Below are positions 20,059-31,590 of a DNA stretch of 64,000 nt, piece by piece (positions within the stretch are counted from its first letter, which is position 1; every line of letters begins with the position of its first letter). Source of the DNA: Hyaloscypha bicolor E (Eukaryota; Ascomycota; Leotiomycetes; Helotiales; Hyaloscyphaceae); assembly GCF_002865645.1 (NCBI RefSeq), contig NW_020194515.1, positions 496,001 to 560,000 on the forward strand, read 5' to 3'. A program made the position numbers and the translations under genes. Under the pieces are notes generated by a model that saw only the letters and a program-made list of their open reading frames with translations, had not been told where the DNA came from and did not search any database.

Positions 20059-21470
20059 ATGTCCGACGAAGCCGGAGCCAATGGCGTGGTTGCTATTCTT
20101 TCGAGGACATCATTTGCGACGGGGATGGTGGAAGCAGCCCCAAACGAACAGGTGGTTTGAAGATGGGCTCCACATATTATTACTACGTATTTATAAGTTT
20201 ATCCGAAACTATCAAGAAAGAAACTCACTTTTATGTATAGTACGAGTTGGATGATGGAACGGAACACTACGACGCGTCGATCCCGTTTACTACTTCTTGC
20301 CCGTATCTCCCAGGTCAACCGGTCAATCTTCTCTGGGTACCAGTTGAAGTCCAACCCTTACGCTTTCGAAGCGCTTCGATGAGCTCAATGACGAATGGAG
20401 ACATCAAGACCATGAACCCTGCCGACAAATTCATGACGCCGCGGGCTCCACCGCCAACCCCCAAATTGCCGCGTCTAAACACATCCACTTCGGTCCTCAC
20501 GAAGCAGCGAACTGCACGATCAATTTCACCAACAACTGAAAAGCCTCAATGGTCACCGCGGATGTTCTTTGGTCTTCGATCGTTGAATTCGAAGGATCAA
20601 GATGCTGATAGACGTGGTCGGTCGAGTTCATTAAGCAAGGTCCAAGCAGATGCCAGCTCCAGCTTGCCCTCACTAGCTCTTCGATCGGATGAGATGAGGA
20701 AAGCCAAGTCGGTACCTCATACTCGGGAGGTGTCTCCTCAATCTTTCAAGAAGACCCCCTCTCGTGAGCCCTCACCCCTTCGCCAATTGTGTTCTCAGGA
20801 GAGCAGCACATACAATTCGGGCTCGCTTGTGATACCAGACGAGATTGCAGAGGAAGCCGAGGACGATGACAACTTCGCCAGCCAACTCAGCCGAATGTCC
20901 ATCAATGAGAAAGGCATCTTCACACCCCTTTCTCCTCCACCATCCGTCTCCCGCCCTCAAATGGTCCGAGCCAAGACTGCCACAAATACCTCCAAACCAC
21001 TTCCACAATTGCCTGAAGACTTCCCTCTGATGCCTCCGCCTCTTCGTCTCCGCTCCGCTGTCTCCGTCACCGACCTCCCAAGGTCTCACTTCTCCACATC
21101 AACCATCTCTACGACTATCACGTCGCCAACAGACAGCAGCTTCAGCATCGGCGAAGAAGATTCGAACGAAGACGATGATCTCACTGCCGACATGGGAAGT
21201 GGAGATGAGTTCACCTACAGCCCCGTCCTCTCAGAGACTCCTGCCCCAGGCTTAAACGCCTACAGTCTCCCGGAAGACCAATATGCCTCTGAGCAGACCC
21301 TTACAAAAGACTCCCCGCTCTCGCAATTGACCCAAACAGCGAGTCGGGCAACCTTCGGTGCCTCCCCGCCATTCCTCCCCAATCCCGTCCCAGACGCGGA
21401 GAGCATGAGCGCACTCGAACAGCTCTTGAATCAAGTGGGATACCTCGGGGATGTCATTGTCGGAAAATAG
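20059..21470 (+). CDS. Disordered Ser/Pro-rich fungal protein of unknown function
   Basis: Proposed join(20059..20151, 20241..21470), 440 residues. Exon 1 (MSDEAGANGVVAILSRTSFA...) reads in phase 0 across an 89-bp intron (weak donor GTGGTT, acceptor GTATAG) into YELDDGTEHYDASIPF, then PGQPVNLLWVPVEVQPLRFR. That short ordered N-terminal block is the most protein-like part. The rest is low complexity: proline clusters, SPxxR/K and RRGRSSS phospho-site-like motifs, PLPQLPEDFPLMPPP, an acidic stretch (EEDSNEDDDL) and a C-terminal helix SALEQLLNQVGYLGDVIVGK. No enzyme motif is seen; a regulatory or scaffold role is possible but unproven. If the first exon is wrong, translation could start at the MSSMTNGD methionine near 20380. 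Confidence 0.7.
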
Positions 21471-21716
21471 TCCTCCACTCTATCTGCTTTCCCTTTCAAA
21501 AGAGAAAAGAAATTGTACATTCTGTATTAACGTCCCTCAGATCCAGGCTCTATATAGAGAGCTACAATCTTGGGTTGTTCTTGTCAAAGCCTTGCTTTCT
21601 TTTGTTGCAATTATGATTTTGTTTTGGGATTTGAATTTAGCGGGAGTTTTAGTAAGCATGGAAATGGAAATGGAAATAGAAATGGAAAAAAAGGTCATCC
21701 TTTGGGATGGTGGATT

Positions 21717-21778
21717 GTATGGATGGATGGATGATTGTATGGATAGATGGATTGTATGGATGGATGGATGGATGGATG
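21717..21778. repeat. (GGAT)n microsatellite, imperfect
   Basis: Runs of GGAT are interrupted by GATTGTAT and AGAT variants; a GAAATG repeat (21658-21688) lies just upstream. It falls in the 3' flank of the gene ending at 21470. Confidence 0.85.
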
Positions 21779-22474
21779 CTTGGCTTGATTGCGCGATACC
21801 CTTGGGTTGTTTTGGCTTGAGCCCTGTGGAGCTTGAGCTGGATTTTACATTTTGTGATGAGAGAGGCGGGCATGAGAGGTGTAGATTTTGAGCGGTGCGT
21901 TGCTAGATGAGATGAGATGAGAGAACGAGGAGATTGTAAATAGATGAATGGATGTTGTGCTAGAGAGTCGCGTCTCTGACCTCTCGAATTGTGAGCCACG
22001 TATCTCACATTGACTTATTCCCATTTGTTGAAGGGGAGGCCAATCATCAACGCTTGAACTGCTCAGCCAGCCTCGCCAATCTCGCGTTTCGAAACAGCCC
22101 GGTTCAGCCTGATGTTTGAAATTAGATCAATGCCATCACCCCCCAGATATAGATAGATATTTGCTCACCCCTTGCATACAAATCAAATCACGGTTTCCGA
22201 AAATAGGCCTCGCTCGCGTTTCCACTTACGACCGTGCCGAAGCCGACATGAAGGGCTTGATTGAGATCATAAGGTATACATAAGGTAGGTAGCCGTGAAA
22301 AGGGGTTGTGTCACGTGCTCGTCTAGGAATAGGGGGGTTGCGAACGAACGATCCTAATTTGATGCGAATTGACATTGGGGGGATGGGGTGAGGAGATGCG
22401 GTACTATGGGGTTCCTTCAGCTCCGGTCAATGCGTTCCTGGTGGGTTGATTGCGGGGCAGGTGAAAGGTGGGGT

Positions 22475-22531
22475 GGGAATGGGAATGGGAATGGGAATGG
22501 GAATGGGAATGGGAGTGGGAGTGGGAGTGGG
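22475..22531. repeat. (GGGAAT)n/(GGGAGT)n microsatellite
   Basis: About six GGGAAT units followed by three to four GGGAGT units, a G-rich purine tract about 280 bp upstream of the GH127 start codon. Confidence 0.9.
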
Positions 22532-22806
22532 ATGCCCTCCTGCGCGAACTCCGGTGGGGGAGGGGTGAAGAACAATCTCGCCACTATGAGCTCCATTCAG
22601 GTCCACACGAGTAAATTTTTCCGTTCGGGGGGTTATTAACACGAGAGTACTAGCTAGTATTCCTCTTCTCTTCTCCGCTCTGATCTTTAAATCTTTCTTC
22701 TCGAATCAAACAATTGAGTTTTTTTTTTCAATTTTTTTTTCAGTTTATTATTATTATTATTATTTTCATCAGAATCGGATTGAGGTGAAAGTCCACCATC
22801 GCAGCG

Positions 22807-25031
22807 ATGTCGTACCCACAGATCACATTCATTCACACCTCCTTCCCGTCAAGCTCGCCCTCCTTCATCAGTCGCCGGCGGGGGGTTGTATACGCCAACA
22901 CTCTCCTCTACCAACTCAACGTCCTGAAAGAGACAGGGCGCTACGACGCCTTCAAGCTGAAATGGCACGACTCATACAGCGACAAGCCGAACGTCTGGCC
23001 CGTCCCGAACCACCTCTTCTGGGACTCGGACGTTGCGAAGTGGCTTGAGGGAGCTTGTTACTTTCTGATGACAGAAGAGGGGGAGAATGAGGAGATCGAT
23101 GGCGCGGTCAAGGAGCTGGTGCAAATGATTAGGGGCGCGCAGGGGGAGGATGGGTATCTGAATATCCATTTTACGGTTGTGGAGCCGGCGAAGAGGTTTA
23201 CGAATTTGAGGGATTTGCATGAATTGTATGATTCCTCTCCCACCCCAAGTTGTAATTATCGGTGGAAAGAGAGGCGCTGATTTGAGGACAGGTATAATGC
23301 GGGACATCTGATCGAAGCTGCACTAGCTCACTCCAGGCATTACCAGAATGATTTGTTGATGGAACCGCTGGTTAAGTATGTTGACTTGCTGTACGAGACT
23401 TTTGGCCCAGGGCCGGCGCAGAAACATGGCTATCCTGGCCACCCGGAAATCGAGCTCGCGCTGCTTAGACTGTATGAGAAGACGGGCAATCCGAAGCATT
23501 TGAGCCTAGCGCAATACTTTATAACAGAGCGGGGAAATCCAACTGGGCAATATGGACGCCATTACTATGATGTCGAGGCTGAGGCTAGAGGAGAAGGAGA
23601 GCATCAGGTACCGGCGTACATGGAATCAAAAGGAGCTTATTGGTAGGTATTTTTATGGTCTGGGGGGAGCTCATGCTGATACTTCTTGCACGGCAGGTAC
23701 CACCAAGCTCACAAGCCGATCATCGAGCAAGAGACAATAGAAGGCCATAGCGTGCGAGCCATGTATCTGCTTACTGCAGTAGCCGACTTGGTTCGCGTGG
23801 AAAGCAAAACCGATCGCGATTCGTACCGAAAAGCTTTGCAACGTCTGTGGAGCAACATGGTTGACAAGAAAATGTACTTGACAGGGGGCATCGGAGCCAT
23901 GGGGCAATGGGAGGGATTTGGACTTGATTACTTCCTGCCGTCTGGGTCAGATGAGGGCGGATGCTATGCAGAGACTTGCGCTGCAATTGGAGTTATGATG
24001 CTTGCAGAGAGGTTGCTCCAGGTAAGCAGGAGACGAGATGACTCTAAAACCATGCTAATTCATAGTAGATAGATTTGGACGGGAAGTTTGCGGATATCAT
24101 GGAGCTATGCTTTTACAATGCAGTCATGACGGGCATGTCTGCCAAGGGAACACAGTTCACATACGTCAACCAACTGGCGTCGAGCGATAAACACCTCTCA
24201 CAGCGCGCCAAGTGGTTCACCTGCGCATGCTGTCCACCGAATGTTACCAGACTTCTGGGGTACATTGGAGGGTATTTGTGGAGCTTTGACACTGACGAGC
24301 AAAAAAAGTCGGTACTGGTGAAAGTTCATATGTACTCTTCAGCTCAGTTATCAATTTCTGTTGGAAAAGACACGGTCGAACTTGAACAGAAATCGAACTG
24401 GCCTTGGAATGGCAAGATAGAGCTCACTCTTCGAGGTATTTCTGAAGTCGCAACAACGATCAAGCTTCGAATCCCTGGTTGGGCTGAAGGGTGGGAGGTA
24501 TGTTCTGTCCTTTCTAAATCGAGGTGATTGCTGACGGTACCACAGATCTCGCCAAGTCTTCCAAGCAAGCATGTCGAGAAAGGATACTTGACCCTTCCCG
24601 CAGATTGGCTGAAGCACAACCCAAAATTCGAATTGAACATTCCACTCAAGCCAAGATTCGTCTCACCTCATCCATACACAAACCAAGACATCGTAGCACT
24701 TGCCCGAGGACCTCTCATATATTGCGTCGAGGACTTCGACAACTCTTGGGTGGATGACCACTTCAAAAGCCTGCTGCTCGATCCCACAGCGGCTATCGAG
24801 GAGAAAGAAGGTGCGGCCGACGAGGTTGGAGAACCGTATATTGGGTTGACAATTCGCAATGCTGCGTCATTCATTGATGTCGATAAAAGCCATGCTCCCC
24901 ATATGAGTCTGAAATCTGCCACGCAAGAGAAGGCGTCCGGCGCGGATGAGCTGCACTTCATACCGTATGCTTTGCGGGATAACCGTGGAGGAAAAGGGCA
25001 TATGCGAGTGGGGATTCGTAGAAAACGTTAG
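22807..25031 (+). CDS. GH127 family glycosidase (beta-L-arabinofuranosidase-like)
   Basis: Five exons: join(22807..23225, 23292..23642, 23697..24021, 24069..24497, 24546..25031), 669 residues. All four introns (66, 54, 47 and 48 bp) preserve phase and have CTGAT/CTAAT/CTGAC branch points. An (alpha/alpha)6-barrel enzyme (formerly DUF1680): VYANTLLYQL near the start, DLHELYNAGHLIEAALAH, the ETC zinc-ligand pair (Glu349, Cys351), and the CACCPPN cluster (residues 417-423) that holds the nucleophile and zinc cysteines in characterised GH127 members. No signal peptide is evident, so a cytosolic enzyme trimming beta-L-arabinofuranose from imported oligosaccharides or glycopeptides is likely. Substrate is inferred from the family. 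It is followed in the same orientation by a secreted hydrolase and a transcription factor. Confidence 0.9.
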
Positions 25032-25504
25032 GCATAATCGAACAATGATGAGAATCTAAACACTTCATTTCTGACTCAAAATGCCCAAGTCCCTCTACGC
25101 AATGGACAAATCGTGAACAAGCCAAAAGGAACCGAGTCGGATGGGGCTATCCGGACTGAAATTCGCTCCGCTCCTGTGAGCATGCCGGTGATACCGTAAG
25201 TAGCGAGCGGAAGCGCATGTCAGCGTTGGTATCCCATATAATGAGGAGAGAGTTGTTTGCGCTCCAATGATCGTGGACGAGAGGAAGGAGAAGCTTCCTA
25301 GACGAGATGGAAGAATGACGTTCTTGGCCTGAAGCGGTCGCCGTTCCGGTGGGTTAGCGAACTCCAACCTCTTTCATCCTCTTCATCCGAAATCCCATCT
25401 CACCTCCGCAAGCGTCATTCGAAAAGCCCCTGATGCTTCATTCTCGTGGACCAATCCGCTTCGAGTACTCAAAAGCTATATCCGGGCACATGGCAACGGA
25501 AAAT
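25032..25504. other. Intergenic between GH127 and the secreted hydrolase
   Basis: No gene seen. It includes the 3' flank of GH127 and the distal promoter of the next gene. Confidence 0.45.
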
Positions 25505-25558
25505 CTGGGGTTCGTGGGGAAAGTTCCCCATGTTCACCCGCTGCCGGATTGTGTGGGG
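25505..25558 (+). promoter_or_regulatory. Cluster of CreA-type (SYGGRG) sites
   Basis: CTGGGG at 25505 and GTGGGG at 25514 and 25553 match the CreA carbon-repressor consensus, about 310-360 bp upstream of the hydrolase ATG. A near-palindrome GGGGAAAGTTCCCC overlaps at 25516-25529. The consensus is short, so function is only suggested. Confidence 0.35.
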
Positions 25559-25608
25559 ACGAATGTTGTGCTTTAGTCAAGTTAATCATTTCTCCTCTTT
25601 CCAAAAGC

Positions 25609-25756
25609 ATACAACGTCTCTAGGGGAAATAATGTAGCGAGACAGGGGTGTTCCGCGCTGGCACGGACCAGAAAGCAAATAATACGAAATTTTAATTGGC
25701 TTTTACCCCTTGTCTGTGGCTCTCCCGCTACATTATTTTCCCTTGAGACGTTGTAT
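25609..25756. mobile_element. MITE-like fold-back element
   Basis: Terminal inverted repeats ATACAACGTCTC (left) and GAGACGTTGTAT (right) extend inward about 35-40 bp with few mismatches (GGGGAAATAATGTAGCG against the complement of CGCTACATTATTTTCCC). The 148-bp element has no coding capacity. If the ends are CAACGTCTC, the flanking TA on each side could be a TA target-site duplication, as in Tc1/mariner-type MITEs. It ends 14 bp before the TATA box of the next gene. Confidence 0.7.
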
Positions 25757-25770
25757 TTTCCCGAAGGTAA

Positions 25771-25780
25771 TATATAAATA
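25771..25780 (+). promoter_or_regulatory. TATA box of the secreted hydrolase gene
   Basis: TATATAAATA, 86 bp before the ATG at 25866, followed by a pyrimidine-containing leader. It is the clearest TATA-type core promoter I saw in the window. Confidence 0.6.
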
Positions 25781-25865
25781 TGCGAAGCTTTCCTTCAAAC
25801 CCAAGCTGCCCATTTTCAATTGAGTGGCAACTGATTCCTGCTTTCTTTGAATTGAGCATTCAATC

Positions 25866-27344
25866 ATGCATGCTCTCCTTTGCCTTCTCTGTGCGGCAGT
25901 TGTGGCTGCTAGTCCTCTCGAGCAACGGGATACTGTAACGTCTACCGTCAACTTGGGCAACAATACCGGCACGCCCCAGCACCTGGCTTCCGGCTTCATC
26001 TATGGCATTCCCGACCAGCCGAATCAGATACCGGATCACTTCTACACGGGCATTGGCTTTAATTATGCCAGGGCTGGAGGAGCTCAGGTAGCTGCCCCAG
26101 GCCGTGGCTGGATTTGGGGGCTGTCGGAATACAAGGTATGCACTGTAGATTTACAATTCACTCCACTTGCTTATTCTGAGATAGGTTCGATTCGCATCTG
26201 CGCTTTCAAATTACAAGACAGCCAGGAAGTACAACGCCAACTTCATTTTCCTAATCCATGATCTCTGGGGGGCGGACGGGAGTCAGAATTCAACTGCGCC
26301 GTATCCTGGAGACAATGGAGACTGGACCAGTTGGGATAATTACCTTACACAGTGGATCTCGGATATGAATGCCAATTCTGCCACTGCTGGTCTGTCTATC
26401 GATATTTGGAACGAGCCAGATCTCACATACTTCTGGAAAGCCTCACAAGCACAGTATATCCAGATGTGGGGTAGAACATACCACCGCTTAAGGCAAGTCT
26501 TGCTTCATTCAACCTAAAGCTTACGTTTGTGAATCTGACTGAATATTTGAATAGGCAGGCGTGGCCGTCGGTGAAACTTATTGGACCAGCTTTTGCAGGC
26601 CAACCCGACCGTTCAAACACGTGGTGGACTAATTTCTTGAGTTTTGTTGCTAGCAACTCTAGTGTGCCTGACGAGTACGTCTGGCATATGGAAGGAGGAG
26701 GAGGAGACATGGAAGGGGCATACGGTGCTCTAGTTGGCATACTTCAAACCTACAAGCTTCCTATCAAACCTTTAAACATCGACGAGTATGCCACATTCCC
26801 TGAACAGGTTCCTGCCGGCTCGGCGTGGTGGATTTCCCAACTTGAACGAGTCAATGCCGTTGGCCTTCGAGGAAATTGGCTCAGCGGATCCCAGTTGCAC
26901 GACTTCATGGGATCTCTGGTGTCGAAAACAAATACGAATAGCCCAACAGGTACGGGTTACTATCCAAATGGCGACTATCAAGTTTACCAGTATTACAACC
27001 TCAACATGACCGGATATCGCGTCGGAACCTCTCCGTCAGCCGACCTCAAACTCGATACTTTCGCTACCGTTGGCAAGGATATGGTAAGAGTCCTCACTGG
27101 AGTTCGAATTACGTCTGGAACCTGGCAGATCACAATCAACAGTCTGTCGTCTGTGGGGTTGCCATCTTCTGGATCACTTAACATTCACACATGGGGCTTC
27201 CCCTCCAACGGCCATTTTGGTGAAGTTGATGCTCCAAATGATCTTGGCTGGAACTCGCACGCATATTCGGGGAATAGTGTCACTTTCCCTGTTTATCAAA
27301 CCGATACCTCCACGGCTTACGCCTTTGAATTTTATGTTGGTTAG
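25866..27344 (+). CDS. Secreted glycoside hydrolase, clan GH-A (GH39-like)
   Basis: join(25866..26135, 26185..26492, 26555..27344), 455 residues. The N-terminus is a signal peptide (MHALLCLLCAAVVAASPL, then EQR as a possible propeptide cut). A TIM-barrel hydrolase follows: FYTGIGFNYARAGGAQ, FIFLIHDLWGADG, the acid/base motif LSIDIWNEPDLTYFW, and the candidate nucleophile strand KPLNIDEYATFPEQ. The C-terminal part (about 360-455) is beta-rich, as in GH39 xylosidase-like enzymes. Intron 1 (49 bp) is GT-AG. Intron 2 (62 bp) is GC-AG (donor GCAAGT), the only choice that keeps YHRLRQAWPSVKLIG in frame. Several NxS/T sites fit secretion. Specificity cannot be read from the sequence; beta-xylosidase or an arabinose-related activity is possible. 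Confidence 0.78.
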
Positions 27345-27954
27345 GATAGGTATAGTTCACAGACATGTATTGTTTATGGGCAAGTCTCAGTAGTTAATGC
27401 ATGTATCTCAAAACATGAGAGTTTCGTAGAAAAAGCAGACTAAGAACGGATAACGAAATTCAGTACTGGTACATATGAGTTCCTTTGAAATGACCTGCAC
27501 GAAGTTCTCCCCAAATTTTCGAGCAAGGCGCCACCCTTACCCTTTCCCGCTTCAAGCAAAAACCTCAAAGTAGCCAAAACCAAGCCATACACGCTTGCCT
27601 GCCTACTGTCAATATTCTGTCGCGGGGTTCGCCCAGCAAGCCAAGACGTGGTGCTCTCCCAACTCCTTGGCTGGGCACGGCCGATCACTTCCACTTTTGT
27701 CAGATTGGCGGCAAGCGAGCTACCCCACACCGCACCTCCGACTCCACAAATCCACTTCACACAAGCCGACCCAGCGCTTACCAGCTTGCATCTCTGTCTA
27801 GGAAGAATGCTCTCCTACATCCAGCGGAGACGATCTTGACCCAGTACTAGATTTCTCTTCCAACAGTTCTAATTCGACTGCGCCGTTCAGCCAGCTCAGC
27901 CCTCTTCGAGTGCACATGGGTAACTGGAGCCCCAGCCTCGGATGAAATCGTCTT
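27345..27954. other. Intergenic; upstream region of the transcription factor
   Basis: No credible gene. CT-rich sequence from about 27840 probably belongs to the leader of the gene starting at 27955. Confidence 0.45.
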
Positions 27955-30900
27955 ATGCTGACTCCTTTTGAAGCGGAGGGAGCGGCCAGTCTTAACAGCT
28001 CTCAAAGTGCGAGCCAGGCCAATCACCCAGTTCCCGGACGCTTTCGGTGTCTTGAATGCCAGCAAACGTTCGGCCGAGTTGAGCATTTAACACGCCATGC
28101 AAGGAGTCACATGAAAGAGCGCTTTCTCAAATGCTCCTACTGCCGTAAAGGCTTTTATAGAATGTCAGTACCCTTACCGAAGTGCTTTCACGTGATCACT
28201 AATGGTTTTTAGAGACGCTTTGAGACGGCATGAGCAAGTTCACAATGAACCCAAACGGAGTGTCCTTGGAAAAGGAAATCGGGCCTGCCTAGCATGTGCA
28301 GCCGCTAGGAGAAAATGCAGTGGTGGTATTCCATGCCTAGGCTGCCAAAAACGAACAGTCGACTGCAAATACCCAGAGTCTGGCAGGTCACGAAGAGCTA
28401 CTTCAACTCGGTTGACTGTGGGTGGTGAGGATGCAACATCACCTGTTGACGACCAAGAAACGCCATCAAGAAGTGAGCACAGCTCTTCGAAGGCCCAAGT
28501 GTCTCCGATGTCTTGGTCTAATACATCTGCCTCGCCGAGAATGAATCAAGATCAGGAGCAAATCCACACCACAACAGCCGATTCTCTTCCTGGTACAAAT
28601 GATCCAAATAATTTCCTCTTTCAAAGTCACGCTTCACCAGAATATGCATTATCTTTTGCTCGAAATAGTGTTCAGATGCCGAGCTCCATATCTCCTGGTC
28701 GATCTGGTCACCACAACTCGCAGCCACTCACCTCCCCTACCAGCCGCAGTCAGCAACAAAACATGGAGATCCCTCCCAGCTCAGAACCAATCCAGCCTTT
28801 CATGGAACAACCAACCAATGTTGGGTCTTTGGACATGAACGCTCGCGCAGAGATCAAGCATCATCAGCATGAAAATGGGGTACCAGAGCCGTGGTATCAA
28901 AACAACTTTTCCTCGATCAATTGGCTCCCGGATAACTGGACGCCTGATTTCCAGATGGGTGGTGACCTCGGCCCCTTCGATCAACATTCTCTCTTCTTTG
29001 GCCAAACTCCACAAGCTAGTAATATCACATACCCCCTCACAAACTCGGGTCAGAATCAAACATCGCCTCGACACTTTCCACCCCGAGCAAGAGATCCGCT
29101 AGGGCGGCAGTCACAAGCTGTAGATGGCCAGGATGTCTCAAGCCCGAGTACGCAAAGTACACACAGTGGCGGCCACTTTTATGTTGACGGCGATGGGGCA
29201 AGATTGCCACGAGTTCGCAAGATACCATATCGACATTCGGATTCGCACGCCCATGCTTCCACGTTTGGAACCGAAGAAGCCTTCCCGGCATTTAAATTCC
29301 CAGAAACTGGGGACCTTCCAGAGGTTGCAGAGACTAAGCAAATCCCTCAAGGTTCATACACCGAAATTAGAGAAAGCTTTACTCACACATGCACCGCAAC
29401 GACCCACTATTCAAAGTTCTACAATGTTGCATTCCCTTCACGTCAGGTCTTGAGTCTCTGCATACTCCTTTACCGAGACAATTTTGAATCAATCCTACCA
29501 TTTATACATCCGGCTACCTTCAATATATCCTCTTCTCATTGGCTCCTCATGTTAGCTATGGCTGCAGTCGGAAGTCACTACCTTGAAATTGAAGATTCTG
29601 AGGGTTTCAGTGTTGCCATACACGAGTTCTTGCGCAGGGCAATAGAGGCTGTGGTAACTTCATTCTTCCCTCAATTTGCCATCTTACTTTCTAACTCCAC
29701 ACCTTAGAGCGAGAATGGGGAATATCCGAGACCTTCCAAGTTACACTTTACCCAAATCAGTCTCCTAAATTGCGTGGGCATGATGTACTGCGGCGATGAG
29801 CGACTTTCGAAAATCGCGGAAGGCTACCACGGCGATCTCGCATCGTTTTGCAGCACGGAATGGTCGATGGCACGCTCAGACGTAGACCAATCAAACAACA
29901 ATGGAATGGAAGATATTGACTATGGCTGGAGGAGATGGTATGAAGCAGAAAGCCGCCGACGTACAGGCTATTGCATATGGGTAAGCTTCTTAGCTCTAAT
30001 TTGATGAAATTTCTCACAAATCTCAATAGTGGTTGGACTGTATGTGGGCTTTCCACTTCCAAAGACGCCCTCTCCTGTCCTTAGAAGACGCTCGGGTTCC
30101 AATACCATGCCAAGAAGTTCTCTGGGAAGCGCAGACAGCTCTGGATTGGCAGCAGCTCCATTCCTGTGCTGATCGTAAGCACTTCAACCCATTTCACAAT
30201 ACCATGCACTAATCCAAAGTAGCGAACCCCTCTCTCCACGCAGCAATCCAACTTGCCTACGTCGAAAAGCGCATCCGGTCCTCTACAGGCGAGTTTAGTC
30301 GAATCCTATGCATCCACGCACTCTTCCGCCGGACATGGGAGGTTGAATCATATTTCAAACAACCCCTCACGCTGTGGACCCCCACCGCAGAGAAACAGGA
30401 CATCAAGACCATCACGAGATCCATGCCGGTCTGGCTACCAGGAATACAAACCTATTCCAAATGGCGCAACTCAGCCTGCGACTCCCTGGACATCCTTCAC
30501 TGGCATGCAAACAGCGTAATAGGAGCAGCATCAGGAATGGAGCACCCCACAGTCCTGCACCTCCACCTCGCACGAGTCATCCTCCTAACACCCTTCTGCC
30601 AAATCCTCCAACTCGCCCACCTCATGACGAACGAACCCCTCCCAACAACTGAAGAAGATCTCGACATCCCGACCCTCAAAAAGCACATCCAACGTTGGGC
30701 CGTCGAAGACCAGCACAAAGCTCGTCTTGCCATGATCCACGCTGGCGCTCTCTTCTGGCACGTTCGCCGTTTTTCGGCAGATGCTTTCTACGAGCCATCC
30801 TCCGTCTTCCTCGCCACACTCGCGTTCTGGGCGTACGGCACATTCGCAGCACGCACCTTACCGCCTTCCCAACCTAAGCCTGACTCCCACCCTCCTTCTC

Positions 30901-31211
30901 AAGCAGCCAACAAGGACGATGACGACGAAGCCGAATCTCTATTCCCGACATCCATGCAGCTTGATCGGCCAGCAGACGATGAACTCGTCCAACTCTTCGT
31001 AAAAAGGGGCGCTAGCATGCGTGCTAACATCACCGGGGTCGGTAATCTTTGTAGTGTGAAGGGACCGATGAGGGTTCTTGTTGAGGGGAGGAAGCTACTG
31101 GCTGGGTTGAAGACATGGGGGGAACGGAGGAGGGGGATCAGGGTGCTGAGTGCTTTGATTGAAGTTTGTAGGCAGGATGTGCCGGGGGCTGGGATGGGTG
31201 TTGGCAGTTAG
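27955..31211 (+). CDS. C2H2 plus Zn2Cys6 hybrid transcription factor
   Basis: join(27955..28163, 28213..29653, 29708..29980, 30030..30174, 30223..31211), 1018 residues. Two C2H2 fingers (C32/C35/H48/H52 and C60/C63/H76/H80) are followed directly by a perfect Zn2Cys6 cluster (C95, C98, C105, C111, C114, C121; CX2CX6CX5CX2CX6C). A long Ser/Pro/Gln-rich linker leads to the fungal-specific transcription-factor middle domain (about 480-800), with ESILPFIHPATF, then LLNCVGMMYCG, then GWRRWYEAESRRRTGYCIW. The first intron cuts inside finger 2, and its removal restores GFYRIDALRRHEQVH. All four introns (48-54 bp) have CTAAT/CTAAC branches. It is a nuclear DNA-binding regulator. Adjacency to two glycosidase genes on the same strand suggests pathway control, which is inference only. 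Confidence 0.88.
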
Positions 31212-31590
31212 TTAATTAAGAGTAATGGAGTTAGCTTAAGCTGCGCTCCTGATTCATCATGCCAGATTAAACGCCTTCTCTTTGGCCCTCTAAAGGAAAG
31301 GCAACACCAGGTAGCTCTGAGCTATATGTATAGATTCGAACACTTGCTTTCAAAAGGAATGTCGCTTGACTGTCCCTTGAGTTTAGACCAACATTCTCAA
31401 GCTCTTCACTTCTACCTCAGATTTGGTTCGAAGCTAGAAACACTTGTTTCTCCTCAATTGCTAATCGGCGGTGATATTCCAGTGATCGCTGACTAAGTTT
31501 GAGAGTCATGAATTCAATTATCATCTATTTATGTAGGCGTCTTTCGTCTTTACACATTGTGTTTACATAGGATAATGACAGTCCCTTTTC
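31212..31590. other. Convergent 3' ends; no gene seen
   Basis: It separates the 3' ends of the transcription factor (plus) and the O-acetyltransferase (minus). AT-rich, presumably both 3' UTRs. Confidence 0.5.

Larger units (their letters stand above)
21471..22806. other. Intergenic with several microsatellites
   Basis: No gene seen. It contains GGAAAT, GGAT and GGGAAT simple repeats, and T-rich and TTA-rich tracts (22715-22764) just before the GH127 start, probably promoter or leader sequence. Confidence 0.5.
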
